64,000 nt of DNA from Chitinophaga ginsengisoli (GCF_003014595.1 NZ_PYGK01000004.1:62001-126000), one strand, 5' to 3'; counted from the first letter of the stretch, positions 41,796 to 51,645 are shown. Notes: generated by a model from the letters alone, not told the origin. Translations and numbers: made by a program.

Positions 41796-43721
41796 TTACA
41801 TGAAATGATATCTCACGAAAGCCTCCATAGCCGCATATTTCTGCAAACCTAACTGATCGTACAGGTTAGCGGTATTTGCGTTACGGTCTTCCGCTCTTTC
41901 CCAGAACTCACGGAGGTCAGTACCCTGGAAAGGTACCACGTCTTTCTGGCTCTGGTGGATGAAGATACCCAGGCGTTTCTGTAATACCTGGTCAGGGCTC
42001 ATTGGTACAGCCATTTCGATCTCATGGATGTTCCATTCCTGCCATGCACCTTTATACAGCCATACCCAGCAGTCTTTCATGAAGTCTTCGTGTTTCAGTC
42101 TTTCCAATGCTGCAAAGATGATGTCCAGACATACCTTGTGGGTACCGTGTGGGTCAGCGAGGTCGCCTGCGCAGAAGATCTGCTGAGGTTTTACTTCGCG
42201 GAGCAGGTCTACCGTCATCTGGATATCTTCTTCACCCATTGGTTTTTTCTCTATCGTACCTGTTTCATAGAAAGGCAGGTTCTGGTAGTGAATATTCGTT
42301 TCAGGGATACCTACATAGCGGCAGGTAGCCTTTGCTTCACCACGACGGATCAGGCCTTTGATGGCGCGGATCTCAGGTGTATCTTTCTGGCTAGGCTTCT
42401 TCACGCGGAGGAATGCTTTCGCATCTTCCAGGATCTGGGAGCTCTTGCTACGGTCGATGTCGAACATACCTTCGAAACCTACGGCGAAGTCGATGAAACG
42501 TAGTACGAATTCATCTGTAACAGCGATGTTACCGGAAGTCTGGTACGCTACGTGTACATCGTGTCCCTGTTCGTGCAGGCGGATGAAGGTACCTCCCATG
42601 GAGATGATATCATCGTCGGGGTGAGGGGAGAAGATCAGTACGCGTTTGTGCAGCGGCTCTGAACGTTCAGGATGGCTAGGCAGCTGTGCGCCTGGTTTAC
42701 CACCTGGCCATCCAGTGATGGTGTCGCGGATACCGTTGAACTCTTCGATGTTCAGTTCATAGGCAGAACCATACTGTACGATCAGGTCGTTCAGACCGTT
42801 TTCGTTGTAGTCTCTGTCTGTGAGCATCAGGATCGGCTTGTTCAGTTTTAAAGCCAGGTTGGTTACTGCTTTACGACGGAGTTTAGGTGTCCATTCGCAG
42901 TCGCCGGTGAGCCAAGGCTCTTTGAAGCGGGTCAGCTCTTCAGCTGCCTGTTCGTCGATCACGAATTTACAGTCAGGATGCTGTTGCAGCAGGGATGCAG
43001 GAACCTGATCGGTGCTATGGCCTTCTACAGACCTGCGTACGATCTTGGCTTTGTGTGTACCCCATGCCAGCAGTATAATGCGTTTTGCTTTGAAAATTGT
43101 GCTCAGACCCATGGTGATGGCCAGACGAGGTACCTGGCTCATATTGGCAAACTCGAATGCGTTAGCCTGTCTGGTAGCGTTATCCAGGGTAACCAGGCGA
43201 GTATGTGAGGTCAGGGTAGAACCAGGCTCGTTGAAACCGATATGACCGTTTGTGCCGATGCCCAGGATCTGGAGATCAATACCACCGGCTGCTTCTATGC
43301 GGCGCTCATATTCAGCGGCATATTCTTTCACTTTTTCCTTAGGCAGAGTGCCGTCCGGAACATGACAATTCTCTGCAGGAATATCAATGTGATTAAAGAG
43401 CTGCTCTTTCATGAACCTGTTGTAGCTCTGAAGTGCATCTGCTTCCAGCGGATAATATTCATCCAGGTTGAAAGTGATTACATTTTTAAAGCTAAGCCCT
43501 TCCTCTTTATGCAGTCTTACCAGTTCTGCATACAGGTATTTGGGAGTTGAACCGGTTGCAAGGCCCAGTACAACTGGTTTGTTAGAACCCTGCCTTTCTT
43601 TAATCAGTGCTGCTATTTCCTGCGCAACTGCTTTGGAACCGTCTTTAGCAGTAGGATATATATCCACGGCTATTTGTTCGAAACTGTCGATCAGTTCAAT
43701 TTCCTGATGATTAAGCGTCAT
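41796..43721 (-). CDS. nagB: Glucosamine-6-phosphate deaminase fused to a PIG-L deacetylase-like domain
   Basis: Residues about 1-290 are NagB: GLATGSTPKYLY, FNLDEYY (catalytic Asp near 87) and GIGTNGHIGFNEPGS (154-168). A linker leads to a second domain (about 355-600) of the PIG-L/LmbE family, with the metal motif PHPDDD at 366-371 and a second His pair in DPHGTH at 523-528. Classic NagB is about 260 residues. NagB turns GlcN-6-P into fructose-6-P and ammonia. Related PIG-L enzymes remove acetyl groups from GlcNAc compounds, so the extra domain could supply GlcNAc-6-P deacetylation. The fusion is known in Bacteroidota, but its second activity is not established. Confidence 0.93.
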   Translation of the reverse strand: MTLNHQEIELIDSFEQIAVDIYPTAKDGSKAVAQEIAALIKERQGSNKPVVLGLATGSTPKYLYAELVRLHKEEGLSFKNVITFNLDEYYPLEADALQSYNRFMKEQLFNHIDIPAENCHVPDGTLPKEKVKEYAAEYERRIEAAGGIDLQILGIGTNGHIGFNEPGSTLTSHTRLVTLDNATRQANAFEFANMSQVPRLAITMGLSTIFKAKRIILLAWGTHKAKIVRRSVEGHSTDQVPASLLQQHPDCKFVIDEQAAEELTRFKEPWLTGDCEWTPKLRRKAVTNLALKLNKPILMLTDRDYNENGLNDLIVQYGSAYELNIEEFNGIRDTITGWPGGKPGAQLPSHPERSEPLHKRVLIFSPHPDDDIISMGGTFIRLHEQGHDVHVAYQTSGNIAVTDEFVLRFIDFAVGFEGMFDIDRSKSSQILEDAKAFLRVKKPSQKDTPEIRAIKGLIRRGEAKATCRYVGIPETNIHYQNLPFYETGTIEKKPMGEEDIQMTVDLLREVKPQQIFCAGDLADPHGTHKVCLDIIFAALERLKHEDFMKDCWVWLYKGAWQEWNIHEIEMAVPMSPDQVLQKRLGIFIHQSQKDVVPFQGTDLREFWERAEDRNANTANLYDQLGLQKYAAMEAFVRYHFM

Positions 43722-43932
43722 GATCTATGTTTTGGATTAGATGCGGTTTAAAAACGAGACGGAAAATTAAAAAAAATCTCTCTATCCACATAGGATTTCG
43801 GGGTTTTGTTTAAGTTATATTCATAAGATTTCGATAAACGTACAGAATACCCTTAACATACTACACGGAAATGAGATAAAACCATCAGTGGTTAAAACGC
43901 GTTAATTATTGATAGAAACTATCGGAACCTTG
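43722..43932. other. Leader region of nagB
   Basis: This A/T-rich stretch holds no coding frame. It would be the 5' untranslated region of nagB if transcription starts from the element at 43933-43965. A small GATAG/CTATC hairpin is near 43910-43925. Confidence 0.4.
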
Positions 43933-43965
43933 CAAAAATAAAGCGGTTATAAGGGCATAACCGCT
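43933..43965 (-). promoter_or_regulatory. Palindrome with -7 box upstream of nagB
   Basis: AGCGGTTAT (43942-43950) and ATAACCGCT (43957-43965) form a perfect 9-bp inverted repeat. On the minus strand it is followed by TATTTTTG, an exact TAnnTTTG. It could be an operator inside the nagB promoter; the hairpin with its T-run also looks like a terminator, but no minus-strand gene precedes it. Confidence 0.4.
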
Positions 43966-44055
43966 GCCCAACCTCAAATATTCCGCTATTCCGCCCGGGG
44001 CGCTACAAGCAGCCCTGTTGTCACGTACCCGGTCAGTTCAATCTTTAAAATCTAC

Positions 44056-44481
44056 ATGTTTATGAAAAGGTCACCTTTAACGATGCTTTGCATCTGCCTC
44101 TTCCTGGCTGCCAGTGTAAACACAAATGCAGCAACTCCCCGGCCGGTATACAGTAAATATGCTGCCGAGGAATGGTCTAAAGCTAAAGACGGTATCTGGA
44201 GTGGGGTGAAAGACAAGAAAAACTACTGGTATAAGTTAGATAAAGACGGGAAGCTCTGGTCGAGCACCAATGGCAAGAAATGGACTGCCGTGGACGACGG
44301 TATATGGTGCGATAAAGATGGGAACTGCCTGAAAATAAACGATAGTAAACTGATGTGGAGCGCTGATAAAGGCACGAGCTGGTCAGAAGTGCCGGAATGG
44401 AAATGGGAAGGCCCCAAAAATGAATGGTATAAATTCGATAAAGACTGGACTGTCTGGGTAACAGGTATGGAAATGTTATAA
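44056..44481 (+). CDS. Secreted Trp-rich repeat protein
   Basis: The 141-residue protein has a signal peptide (cleavage near residue 26, NTNAA) and then three and a half repeats of about 33 residues. Each contains a WYK(L/F)DKD-like start, a MW/LWS turn and a W..V..W end (for example WYKLDKDGKLWSSTNGKKW and CLKINDSKLMWSADKGTSW). Regular Trp and Asp/Gly turns suggest a small beta-sheet repeat fold of BNR or propeller type. The function is unknown. It lies directly upstream of the sigma factor of the SusCD region. Confidence 0.75.
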   Translation: MFMKRSPLTMLCICLFLAASVNTNAATPRPVYSKYAAEEWSKAKDGIWSGVKDKKNYWYKLDKDGKLWSSTNGKKWTAVDDGIWCDKDGNCLKINDSKLMWSADKGTSWSEVPEWKWEGPKNEWYKFDKDWTVWVTGMEML

Positions 44482-44515
44482 CCTGACAGTATCCATTTAT
44501 TTCAAATTATTTTGA

Positions 44516-44557
44516 ATGCTTAATATTGAACATGTGTTTAGTATTAAGCATTTTTTA
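44516..44557 (+). terminator. Rho-independent terminator
   Basis: TGCTTAATA and TATTAAGCA form a 9-bp stem followed by TTTTTTATTTT. Confidence 0.8.
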
Positions 44558-44641
44558 TTTTAACTTTATCCGCCACCAGTAGAGAATCATTAATTAGTAG
44601 TAAACGCAGGGGTCAATCAACTAATATCAACCAATTTCGTA

Positions 44642-45202
44642 GTGCAGCCAGATCATGCCACTATACAGATGCTCGCCGGGAGGATTGCAACAGGGGACGA
44701 AAATGCATACAGGCAGTTATTCAGGCTTTTCTACAAGCCGCTGTGCCAGTTTGCTTCTTCCATCGTAAAATCCAGCGAACCAGCAGAGGAAATAGCTTCA
44801 GACGTTTTCGTAAACATCTGGAAGAACAGGGAACGGCTCTTACAAGTCGGCAACCTGAAGATATACCTCTATGTATCTACCCGTAACACTGCTCTTAACT
44901 ACCTGAATAAACAACAGTTACAGCATTTTAGCCTCGACGAACTATCTGTAGAACTGACTGTTGCTGACAATACGCCCGAACAACTGATGATATCCGGTGA
45001 AATGGCCCGGAAAATGGCAGAAGCGGTCAATAACCTGCCACCCCGCTGTAAGATCATCTATAAACTGATCAGGGAAGATGGCCTTAAGTATAAAGAAGTG
45101 GCCAGCATACTGGAAATCTCTGTCAACACGATCGATGTGCAGATGGCTATTGCCTGTAAAAAGATCAGTGAATCCCTCCGTTTATACCTGCCCAAACGTT
45201 AG
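44642..45202 (+). CDS. ECF RNA polymerase sigma factor (FecI-like, Bacteroidota type)
   Basis: The 186-residue protein has sigma region 2 (LFYKPLCQFASSIVKSSEPAEEIASDVFVNIWK) and region 4 (LPPRCKIIYKLIREDGLKYKEVASIL, EISVNTIDVQM). It starts at GTG 44642; the first in-frame ATG is nine codons later and would still leave both domains. It would be held inactive by the FecR-like protein encoded 89 bp downstream and drive the SusC/SusD genes. Confidence 0.92.
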   Translation: MQPDHATIQMLAGRIATGDENAYRQLFRLFYKPLCQFASSIVKSSEPAEEIASDVFVNIWKNRERLLQVGNLKIYLYVSTRNTALNYLNKQQLQHFSLDELSVELTVADNTPEQLMISGEMARKMAEAVNNLPPRCKIIYKLIREDGLKYKEVASILEISVNTIDVQMAIACKKISESLRLYLPKR

Positions 45203-45291
45203 CGGTACTTTTTTTAAATTTTTTTTCAAAAGACTTAGTAGATGTCTGCAAATCTCTTGTCTTATTAAGTGTAAAGCCCATAAAAAATTTT

Positions 45292-46410
45292 ATGAGTCAA
45301 GACAGAACCTGGATATTGCTGGGAAGAAAGATATCAGGTGAAGCCACGTTAGATGAACTGAGGGAGCTGGAGATGTTGTTAAAAGAGGATGCACAACTGA
45401 GTTATCAGGCATCCCTGATCAGGGAACTGGAGCTGCGTACACCTGACAATACGGGGGAAACGGAAACCGCGCTGGAAAAGCATATGCAGCGTATGCAGGA
45501 ACTGTACCCGGAAGATTTCCAGGTCACTGCAACGCCATCTGCCATACTTCCGGTCATACCGGAGAACAGGTCCTGGCTGAGAAGGAATGGTATCCGTGTG
45601 ATGGCGGTGGCAGCTTCGCTGCTACTGGTGATGGTGGCCGGATGGTGGAGCCTGCGTGACCATAAAAAGACGAACACCGACAATAAAGAACTGGTAAGCG
45701 AAATAGCTACCCGGCATGGGTCCCGTACGACGGTTACATTGCCCGACGGATCCGTTGTTTTCCTTAATGTAAGCAGTAAGCTGACCTATGATTACGGAAA
45801 AGACGACAGCAGGCAGGTAGTGCTGGAAGGAGAGGCGTTTTTTGATGTATTTAAAGACGAACAAAGACCTTTTATCATCCATACGAAAAAGATGGACATT
45901 ACAGTATTAGGGACGACTTTTAACGTCAGGGCTTATGATGAGGATAAAACAGTAGAAACCTCATTAATACAGGGGAAAGTAGAAGTAACAATAAAAGGGG
46001 AGGTACCGGAGAAGGTCATTTTATCCCCCAACCAAAAGATTGTATTATTTAACGGAGAACAGCAACCAAAGGTGGTTTCAGCACCTGTTCCCGGAAATCC
46101 GGACAGGGAAGCATACCGGCTGGAAGAAGTGACGGTAAATCCGCACGACAGCCTTGTAGCAGAAACAGCCTGGAAAGAGAATTGTCTTGTGTTTAACAAT
46201 GAGCGCTTTGCCGACATAGCACTTAAAATGGAAAGATGGTACGATGTACAGATCATTTTTAAAGACAAGCAGGTAGAAGATTACCGCTTCACAGGAACTT
46301 TTATTAACGAAACAGTCGATCAGACATTAGAAGCGCTACGGTTTACATCTCCATTTCAGTACCGCATTGACAAAAAGAAGATCATCATTAACGCGATAAA
46401 CCGTCCATAA
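45292..46410 (+). CDS. FecR-family anti-sigma factor
   Basis: The 372-residue protein has a cytoplasmic N-terminal part (about 1-95) that would bind the sigma factor, one membrane helix (about 99-119), a periplasmic FecR domain (RHGSRTTVTLPDGSVVFLNVSS, GEAFFDVFKD, VLGTTFNVRAY) and a C-terminal DUF4974 domain (RWYDVQIIF, EALRFTSPFQYRI). It transmits the signal from the SusC-type receptor to the sigma factor. The order sigma, FecR, SusC, SusD is the standard cell-surface signalling arrangement. Confidence 0.94.
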   Translation: MSQDRTWILLGRKISGEATLDELRELEMLLKEDAQLSYQASLIRELELRTPDNTGETETALEKHMQRMQELYPEDFQVTATPSAILPVIPENRSWLRRNGIRVMAVAASLLLVMVAGWWSLRDHKKTNTDNKELVSEIATRHGSRTTVTLPDGSVVFLNVSSKLTYDYGKDDSRQVVLEGEAFFDVFKDEQRPFIIHTKKMDITVLGTTFNVRAYDEDKTVETSLIQGKVEVTIKGEVPEKVILSPNQKIVLFNGEQQPKVVSAPVPGNPDREAYRLEEVTVNPHDSLVAETAWKENCLVFNNERFADIALKMERWYDVQIIFKDKQVEDYRFTGTFINETVDQTLEALRFTSPFQYRIDKKKIIINAINRP

Positions 46411-46488
46411 TTGAACTTATGAAGTAAACTATGGGACCTTTTGAACTTTAACTATTGAACTATTAAAATTTAACAAACACAAAAAGTA

Positions 46489-46565
46489 AGGGGAAATGTG
46501 GCAACATTCCCCCTCAACCAAGATCAGCGAGAGACAGGTGTTTCATTTGGCGATGAGACCTGTCT
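46489..46565 (+). promoter_or_regulatory. Leader hairpins ahead of susC
   Basis: Two inverted repeats precede the susC start: GGGGAAATGT with ACATTCCCC at 46489-46512, and AGACAGGT (46532-46539) with ACCTGTCT (46558-46565). They lie in the presumed 5' leader, 33-110 nt before the ATG, and may control translation or mRNA stability. Confidence 0.4.
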
Positions 46566-46597
46566 GGCATTTTATTGACCTTAAACAATCTAAAAGT

Positions 46598-49500
46598 ATG
46601 GAAAAAACCAGACTTAATCTGTTTCTTTTACCTAAACCGAAGTCTTTCCTAAAAGCAATTCTATTGATGAAACTGGCCTTTTTGCTGACGCTCGTGACCT
46701 GCATGCAGGTGTCTGCCAGTGTATACTCACAGAAAAGGTTCACCCTTGACCTGGAAGGTGTAAAGCTGGCTAAATTGCTTAAAATCATTGAAAAGCAAAG
46801 CGATTATCGTTTCGTGTACAGCAACGATGTAATTGCTGCTGATACGAAGGTGACGGTAGCAGTAACAGATAAGACTGTAGAGCAGGTATTAGACAAGGCG
46901 CTAAGCACCACCGGGCTTACGTTTCGCGTCATGTCCGACAAACTGGTAGGCATTGCTCTCAAGAATGAAGTCATAGCAGATATCAATATCAAAGGCCGCG
47001 TAACAGATGCTGCGGGCGCTCCGCTGGTAGGTGTAAGCGTGCGTATTGCAAAAGGCAGTAAAGGCACTGTTACCAATATGAAAGGTGAATACGAGATCGA
47101 AGCGCCATCTACCGCTACACTTGTATTCAGTTATATCGGTCATATTGACCAGGAGGTAGCTGTTAACGGCCGTTCCGCCCTGAATGTGGTATTACAGACA
47201 GATACCAAGGGCCTGAACGAGGTAGTGGTGATCGCTTATGGTACCGCCAACCGTAAGACTTTTACCGGCTCCCTGACACAGATCGATTCAAAATCACTGC
47301 AGACACGCCCTGTTACAAACGTGTTCAACGCACTGGAAGGTGCTGCTGCCGGTATACAGGTGAACTCCGGTAGTGGTCAGCCGGGTGATGGTCCCTCTAT
47401 CCGCATCCGTGGTGTCGGTTCTATTAACGCATCCAGTGAACCGCTGTATGTAGTGGATGGGGTGCCTTTCACCGGTAATATTTCCAGTATCAATACAGAC
47501 GACGTAGAGAGTATGTCCCTGTTAAAAGACGCTTCTTCTTCCGCCCTATACGGTGCCCGCGCTGCCAATGGTGTAGTGATCATCACTACCAAAAAAGGTA
47601 AACGCAACGGGAACCACATTCAGTTCAAAGCCATGCAGGGTGTTAGTTCACGTGCTATTCCCGAATATGATCGCGTAAATGCTTACGAGTATTATCCGCT
47701 GATGTGGGAATCTTACAGGAACAGTTTAATATCCCCTACCGTAACGCTGGAGCAGGCCAGCCAGACTGCTACCGCCAACATCAAATCCCGTCTGGGATAC
47801 AATCCATTTAATGTTGCCAACAATGACATCGTACGTACTGATGGTACGCTGAACCATAATGCTAAACTGCTGTATGAAGATGACCTCGACTGGACAAAAG
47901 CCATCCAGCGTACTGGTAGCCGTGGTGACTATGGCATTAGTTTCAATGGTGGTTCAGACAAGAGTGATTATTTCATCTCCCTGGGTTATGTGAAGGAGAA
48001 AGGGTTTGTAATGAAATCTGATTTCGAAAGGATCACAGGTCGTGTAAATGTCAATACGACTCCGCTGAAATGGTTCAAGACCGGTATTAACGTGAATGGG
48101 TCTTATGTGAAATCAAACCAGGGAAATACTGTTGATAACAGCTCGTCCTATATAAACCCGTTTAATTTCACAAGGGGAATGGGGCCTATTTATCCCATTC
48201 ATGTGCATGATGCCACTACAGGAGCTTTTGTGTTAGACCAGTATGGCAACCAACTCTATGATCGCGGTGATGGTTCACAGGGCGGACAGGCCGCAAGACC
48301 TGCGGGCGCCAATGCGGGCCGTCACGTGATCATGGAGACAGAACTGAATGACAACAGCTTCAAACGTAATACGCTGTCTGCACGTACATTCGGTGAGGTA
48401 TCCTTCCTGCGTGACTTCAAATTCACTACCAACATCAGTGCGGATGTTACTAACGACCTGGTAGCTACTTTTGATAATACCAGCATCGGTGACGGCGCTC
48501 CTGCAGGCCGCGCCAGCCGCACCAACCGTGTGAGGACAGGCTTTACCTTCAACCAGTTGCTCAATTACAGTCATGCCTTTGGTTTGCATCATGTAGAGAT
48601 ATTGGCAGGTCATGAGAACTATGATATGACCTACAATTATTTCTATGGTTCAAGGCAGCAGATCATCCTCGATAATGGTAACTCTGAGCTGGGTAATTTT
48701 ACGACTACCAACAGCCTGACATCCCGTACAGATAAATACCGCACAGAAGGCTTCTTCTCCCGTGCAAACTATAGCTACAATGAGAAGTACTTTGCTTCTG
48801 CTTCCTATCGTCGTGATGGAACCAGCCGTTTCTCTAAAGACCTGCGCTGGGGTAACTTCTGGTCTATAGGTGGTGCATGGAAGATCAACGGTGAAGATTT
48901 CATGAAAGATATCCGCTGGATAGATCTGTTAAAGCTACGTTCTTCCTATGGTTCTGTAGGTAATGATGCATTGCTGAATGCATCTGCCAACGATATCTAT
49001 TATGCATGGCAGGCATTGTATGATCCTTATGCCAATGCTGACGAACCTGGTATGTTACAGAGCTCACTCACCAGCAACCTGGTATGGGAGCAGAACAAAA
49101 GTTTTGATCTGGGTGTTGACTTCAGCTTTTTACATGAACGCGTAAGTGGTAGCATCGAATACTTCCACCGTCAATCCGACAACCTGCTTTTCCGTGTACC
49201 GTTGCCATTGTCCAGCGGTCTGAAAGAACAGAACGCAAACGTAGGCTCTATGTGGAATAAGGGTTTCGAATTACAGGTAGGTGTTGATGTGATCCGTAAT
49301 AAGGAGTTCAAGTGGAATGTAAATGTGAATGCTACTACATACAAGAACCAGGTGACCAAACTGCCTAAGGAAGAGATCATAAACGGTACCAAGAAGCTAA
49401 TGGTAGGTCACTCACAGTATGACTATTGGGTAAGGGAATATATGGGTGTGGATGAAGCGGATGGTTCTCCACTGTACAGGGCGCTGAACACCGCATCTAA

Positions 49501-50077
49501 TGCCAACAATACCACTCGTATCACCAAGGGCGGCGATACTGTCACTACGTTATTGTCCAATGCCCGTTATCATTATTCAGGTAGTGCGATACCTGATGTA
49601 TATGGTGGTATCACCAATACATTCAACTATAAGAACTTCGAATTATCCATCCTGGTAAGTTACCAGATAGGTGGTAAAGTATATGATCAGACCTATCAGA
49701 ACCTGATGCTCGGTGGCGTATATGGTACAGCGTTACACAAAGATGCGCTGCAGCGCTGGCAGAAGGCTGGAGATGTAACGAACGTTCCTAAAATGAACTT
49801 CGCCAATCCGACCAACCTGGCTTCCGGTACGTCTGACCGCTGGCTGACGGATGCGTCTTTCCTGAACCTGAGACGTGTGAGCCTGGGATACAATCTGCCG
49901 AAGGCATATACTTCCTTATTACATCTGGCAAGTGCCAACATTTTTGCGAGCGGAGAAAACCTGTTCCTGAAAACAGCGCGTAAAGGAATGAACGTGACAC
50001 AGTCTTTCACTGGTGTTACTTCAAACGTATATGTGCCTGCCCGCGTGGTAACCCTCGGTATTAATGTTACACTCTAA
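46598..50077 (+). CDS. SusC/RagA-family TonB-dependent receptor with STN domain
   Basis: The protein of 1159 residues (ATG 46598; the frame is open further upstream, but MEKTRLNLF precedes the signal peptide) has a signal segment, an STN domain (about 40-105, LDLEGVKLAKLLKIIEKQSDYRFVYS), a carboxypeptidase-like beta domain (GRVTDAAGAPLVGVSV), a TonB-box-like region, the SusC plug (IRIRGVGSINASSEPLYVVDGVPF) and a long barrel. STN domains contact FecR proteins, which fits the upstream pair. It imports a glycan or other large nutrient with SusD through the outer membrane. The substrate is inferred from neighbours only. Confidence 0.96.
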   Translation: MEKTRLNLFLLPKPKSFLKAILLMKLAFLLTLVTCMQVSASVYSQKRFTLDLEGVKLAKLLKIIEKQSDYRFVYSNDVIAADTKVTVAVTDKTVEQVLDKALSTTGLTFRVMSDKLVGIALKNEVIADINIKGRVTDAAGAPLVGVSVRIAKGSKGTVTNMKGEYEIEAPSTATLVFSYIGHIDQEVAVNGRSALNVVLQTDTKGLNEVVVIAYGTANRKTFTGSLTQIDSKSLQTRPVTNVFNALEGAAAGIQVNSGSGQPGDGPSIRIRGVGSINASSEPLYVVDGVPFTGNISSINTDDVESMSLLKDASSSALYGARAANGVVIITTKKGKRNGNHIQFKAMQGVSSRAIPEYDRVNAYEYYPLMWESYRNSLISPTVTLEQASQTATANIKSRLGYNPFNVANNDIVRTDGTLNHNAKLLYEDDLDWTKAIQRTGSRGDYGISFNGGSDKSDYFISLGYVKEKGFVMKSDFERITGRVNVNTTPLKWFKTGINVNGSYVKSNQGNTVDNSSSYINPFNFTRGMGPIYPIHVHDATTGAFVLDQYGNQLYDRGDGSQGGQAARPAGANAGRHVIMETELNDNSFKRNTLSARTFGEVSFLRDFKFTTNISADVTNDLVATFDNTSIGDGAPAGRASRTNRVRTGFTFNQLLNYSHAFGLHHVEILAGHENYDMTYNYFYGSRQQIILDNGNSELGNFTTTNSLTSRTDKYRTEGFFSRANYSYNEKYFASASYRRDGTSRFSKDLRWGNFWSIGGAWKINGEDFMKDIRWIDLLKLRSSYGSVGNDALLNASANDIYYAWQALYDPYANADEPGMLQSSLTSNLVWEQNKSFDLGVDFSFLHERVSGSIEYFHRQSDNLLFRVPLPLSSGLKEQNANVGSMWNKGFELQVGVDVIRNKEFKWNVNVNATTYKNQVTKLPKEEIINGTKKLMVGHSQYDYWVREYMGVDEADGSPLYRALNTASNANNTTRITKGGDTVTTLLSNARYHYSGSAIPDVYGGITNTFNYKNFELSILVSYQIGGKVYDQTYQNLMLGGVYGTALHKDALQRWQKAGDVTNVPKMNFANPTNLASGTSDRWLTDASFLNLRRVSLGYNLPKAYTSLLHLASANIFASGENLFLKTARKGMNVTQSFTGVTSNVYVPARVVTLGINVTL

Positions 50078-50091
50078 AAAATGGAAAAAAG

Positions 50092-51558
50092 ATGACGAAG
50101 AAATTATTATACACACTCATAGCAATACCTGTTTTAGTTTTCAGTGCCTGTAGCAAGGACTATTTAGATACTAATCCGACGGATTCTTATCCTTCAGAGT
50201 CTGTATTTACAACTGTACAAAATGCCTGGTCAGCCATCAATGGTATTCACCGTGCATTGTACATCCAGTATGATGCCCAGGACCAGGGTGGCCAGGGCAG
50301 TATCATGATCAACAACGATATGCTGGGGGATGACCTGGTAATGACGGCTGCTGGTAATGGCTGGTTCAACTCCAACTACCAGTGGTTGACACACCGCAAT
50401 GCTTCTGCGACATTCCTGAAATTCACTTACCTGTTCTATTACAAGATCATCGCCAATGCCAACATGATCATTGATAATATTGACAAGGCAGTAGGTGATG
50501 ACGGCGACAGGAAAGTGATCAAAGGACAGGCACAGGCTTATCGTGCATGGGCTTACTGGAACCTGGTGCAGATGTATGGCAAGCGTTATGATGCTACTAC
50601 CGATAACTCACAGTGGGGGGTACCGCTGGTGCTGACAAGTACTACAGAAGGTTTGCCAAGAGCGACAGTAGCACAGGTGTATACACAGATAGTGAAAGAT
50701 ATTGATGATGCGATTGTAAACCTGGAAGGATTCAATAAAAAGCCAAAATCACATATCAGCATTAACGTAGCAAAGGGTATTAAAGCACGTATCGCGCTGA
50801 CTATGCAGAACTGGGAGGTTGCAGCGACTTATGCGGCAGAAGCCAGGGCAGGAGTGGCGTTGATGAGCAATGCCGATTACAAGACCGGCTTCAATGATGT
50901 GGGTAATAAAGAGTGGATGTGGGGCAGTCACCAGATCTCTGAGCAGACCACTTATTTTTACTCTTTCTTCGCCTTTATGTCAGCGAATTATAACTCTTCC
51001 AATATCAGGACCAATCCGAAAGCGATTAACTCAGTATTGTATGGTAAAATCACCAACACGGACATACGGAAACAGGTATGGAGTAATGACGGGCAGGATG
51101 TACCTGTACCTACAGGCGGTGTAAGGTTCCCTTTCATCAATAAGAAATTCCTGGTGGCTACAGCGTCCAGCATAGGCGATGTTCCTTTAATGCGTGCCGC
51201 TGAAATGTACCTGATAGAAGCAGAGGCGAGGGCGCATCTTCACCAGGATGCGGCCGCAGCAGATGCATTGTATACGCTGGCAGTGAACCGTGATCCGCAG
51301 TATACAAAGAGCACCGCTACCGGCGATGCATTGCTGCAGGAAATCCTGACGCAGCGTCGTGTAGAACTGTGGGGAGAAGGCTTCCGTTTTTATGACCTGA
51401 AACGCCTGCACCTGCCGTTGAACAGAACAGGCGCTAATCATACAATTGCGTTGACAGCGGGTGTGATGGAAGTACCTATTGATGATATCCGCTGGGAGTT
51501 CCTGTTCCCGCAGGATGAGATCAATGCCAACAAGGCCATCCAGCAGAACCCGATATAA
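50092..51558 (+). CDS. SusD/RagB-family outer-membrane lipoprotein
   Basis: The 488-residue protein has a lipoprotein signal (lipobox VFSAC, Cys near residue 20), then TPR-like helices and the SusD hallmarks AYRAWAYWNLVQMYG and GEGFRFYDLKRL. It binds the nutrient at the cell surface and closes the SusC barrel. It is 14 bp after susC, and its stop is followed by a strong terminator. Confidence 0.95.
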   Translation: MTKKLLYTLIAIPVLVFSACSKDYLDTNPTDSYPSESVFTTVQNAWSAINGIHRALYIQYDAQDQGGQGSIMINNDMLGDDLVMTAAGNGWFNSNYQWLTHRNASATFLKFTYLFYYKIIANANMIIDNIDKAVGDDGDRKVIKGQAQAYRAWAYWNLVQMYGKRYDATTDNSQWGVPLVLTSTTEGLPRATVAQVYTQIVKDIDDAIVNLEGFNKKPKSHISINVAKGIKARIALTMQNWEVAATYAAEARAGVALMSNADYKTGFNDVGNKEWMWGSHQISEQTTYFYSFFAFMSANYNSSNIRTNPKAINSVLYGKITNTDIRKQVWSNDGQDVPVPTGGVRFPFINKKFLVATASSIGDVPLMRAAEMYLIEAEARAHLHQDAAAADALYTLAVNRDPQYTKSTATGDALLQEILTQRRVELWGEGFRFYDLKRLHLPLNRTGANHTIALTAGVMEVPIDDIRWEFLFPQDEINANKAIQQNPI

Positions 51559-51586
51559 CGATAATCAACAGATCTAAACCGATAAA

Positions 51587-51620
51587 AAAAGGGCGTCCGC
51601 ATTTAGCGCGACGCCCTTTT
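51587..51620. terminator. Terminator between susD and cutC
   Basis: AAAGGGCGTC and GACGCCCTTT form a 10-bp stem with A-run and T-run on either side, so it serves both convergent units. Confidence 0.85.
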
Positions 51621-51645
51621 GCTATGAATAAGCTTGTTGACGGTT

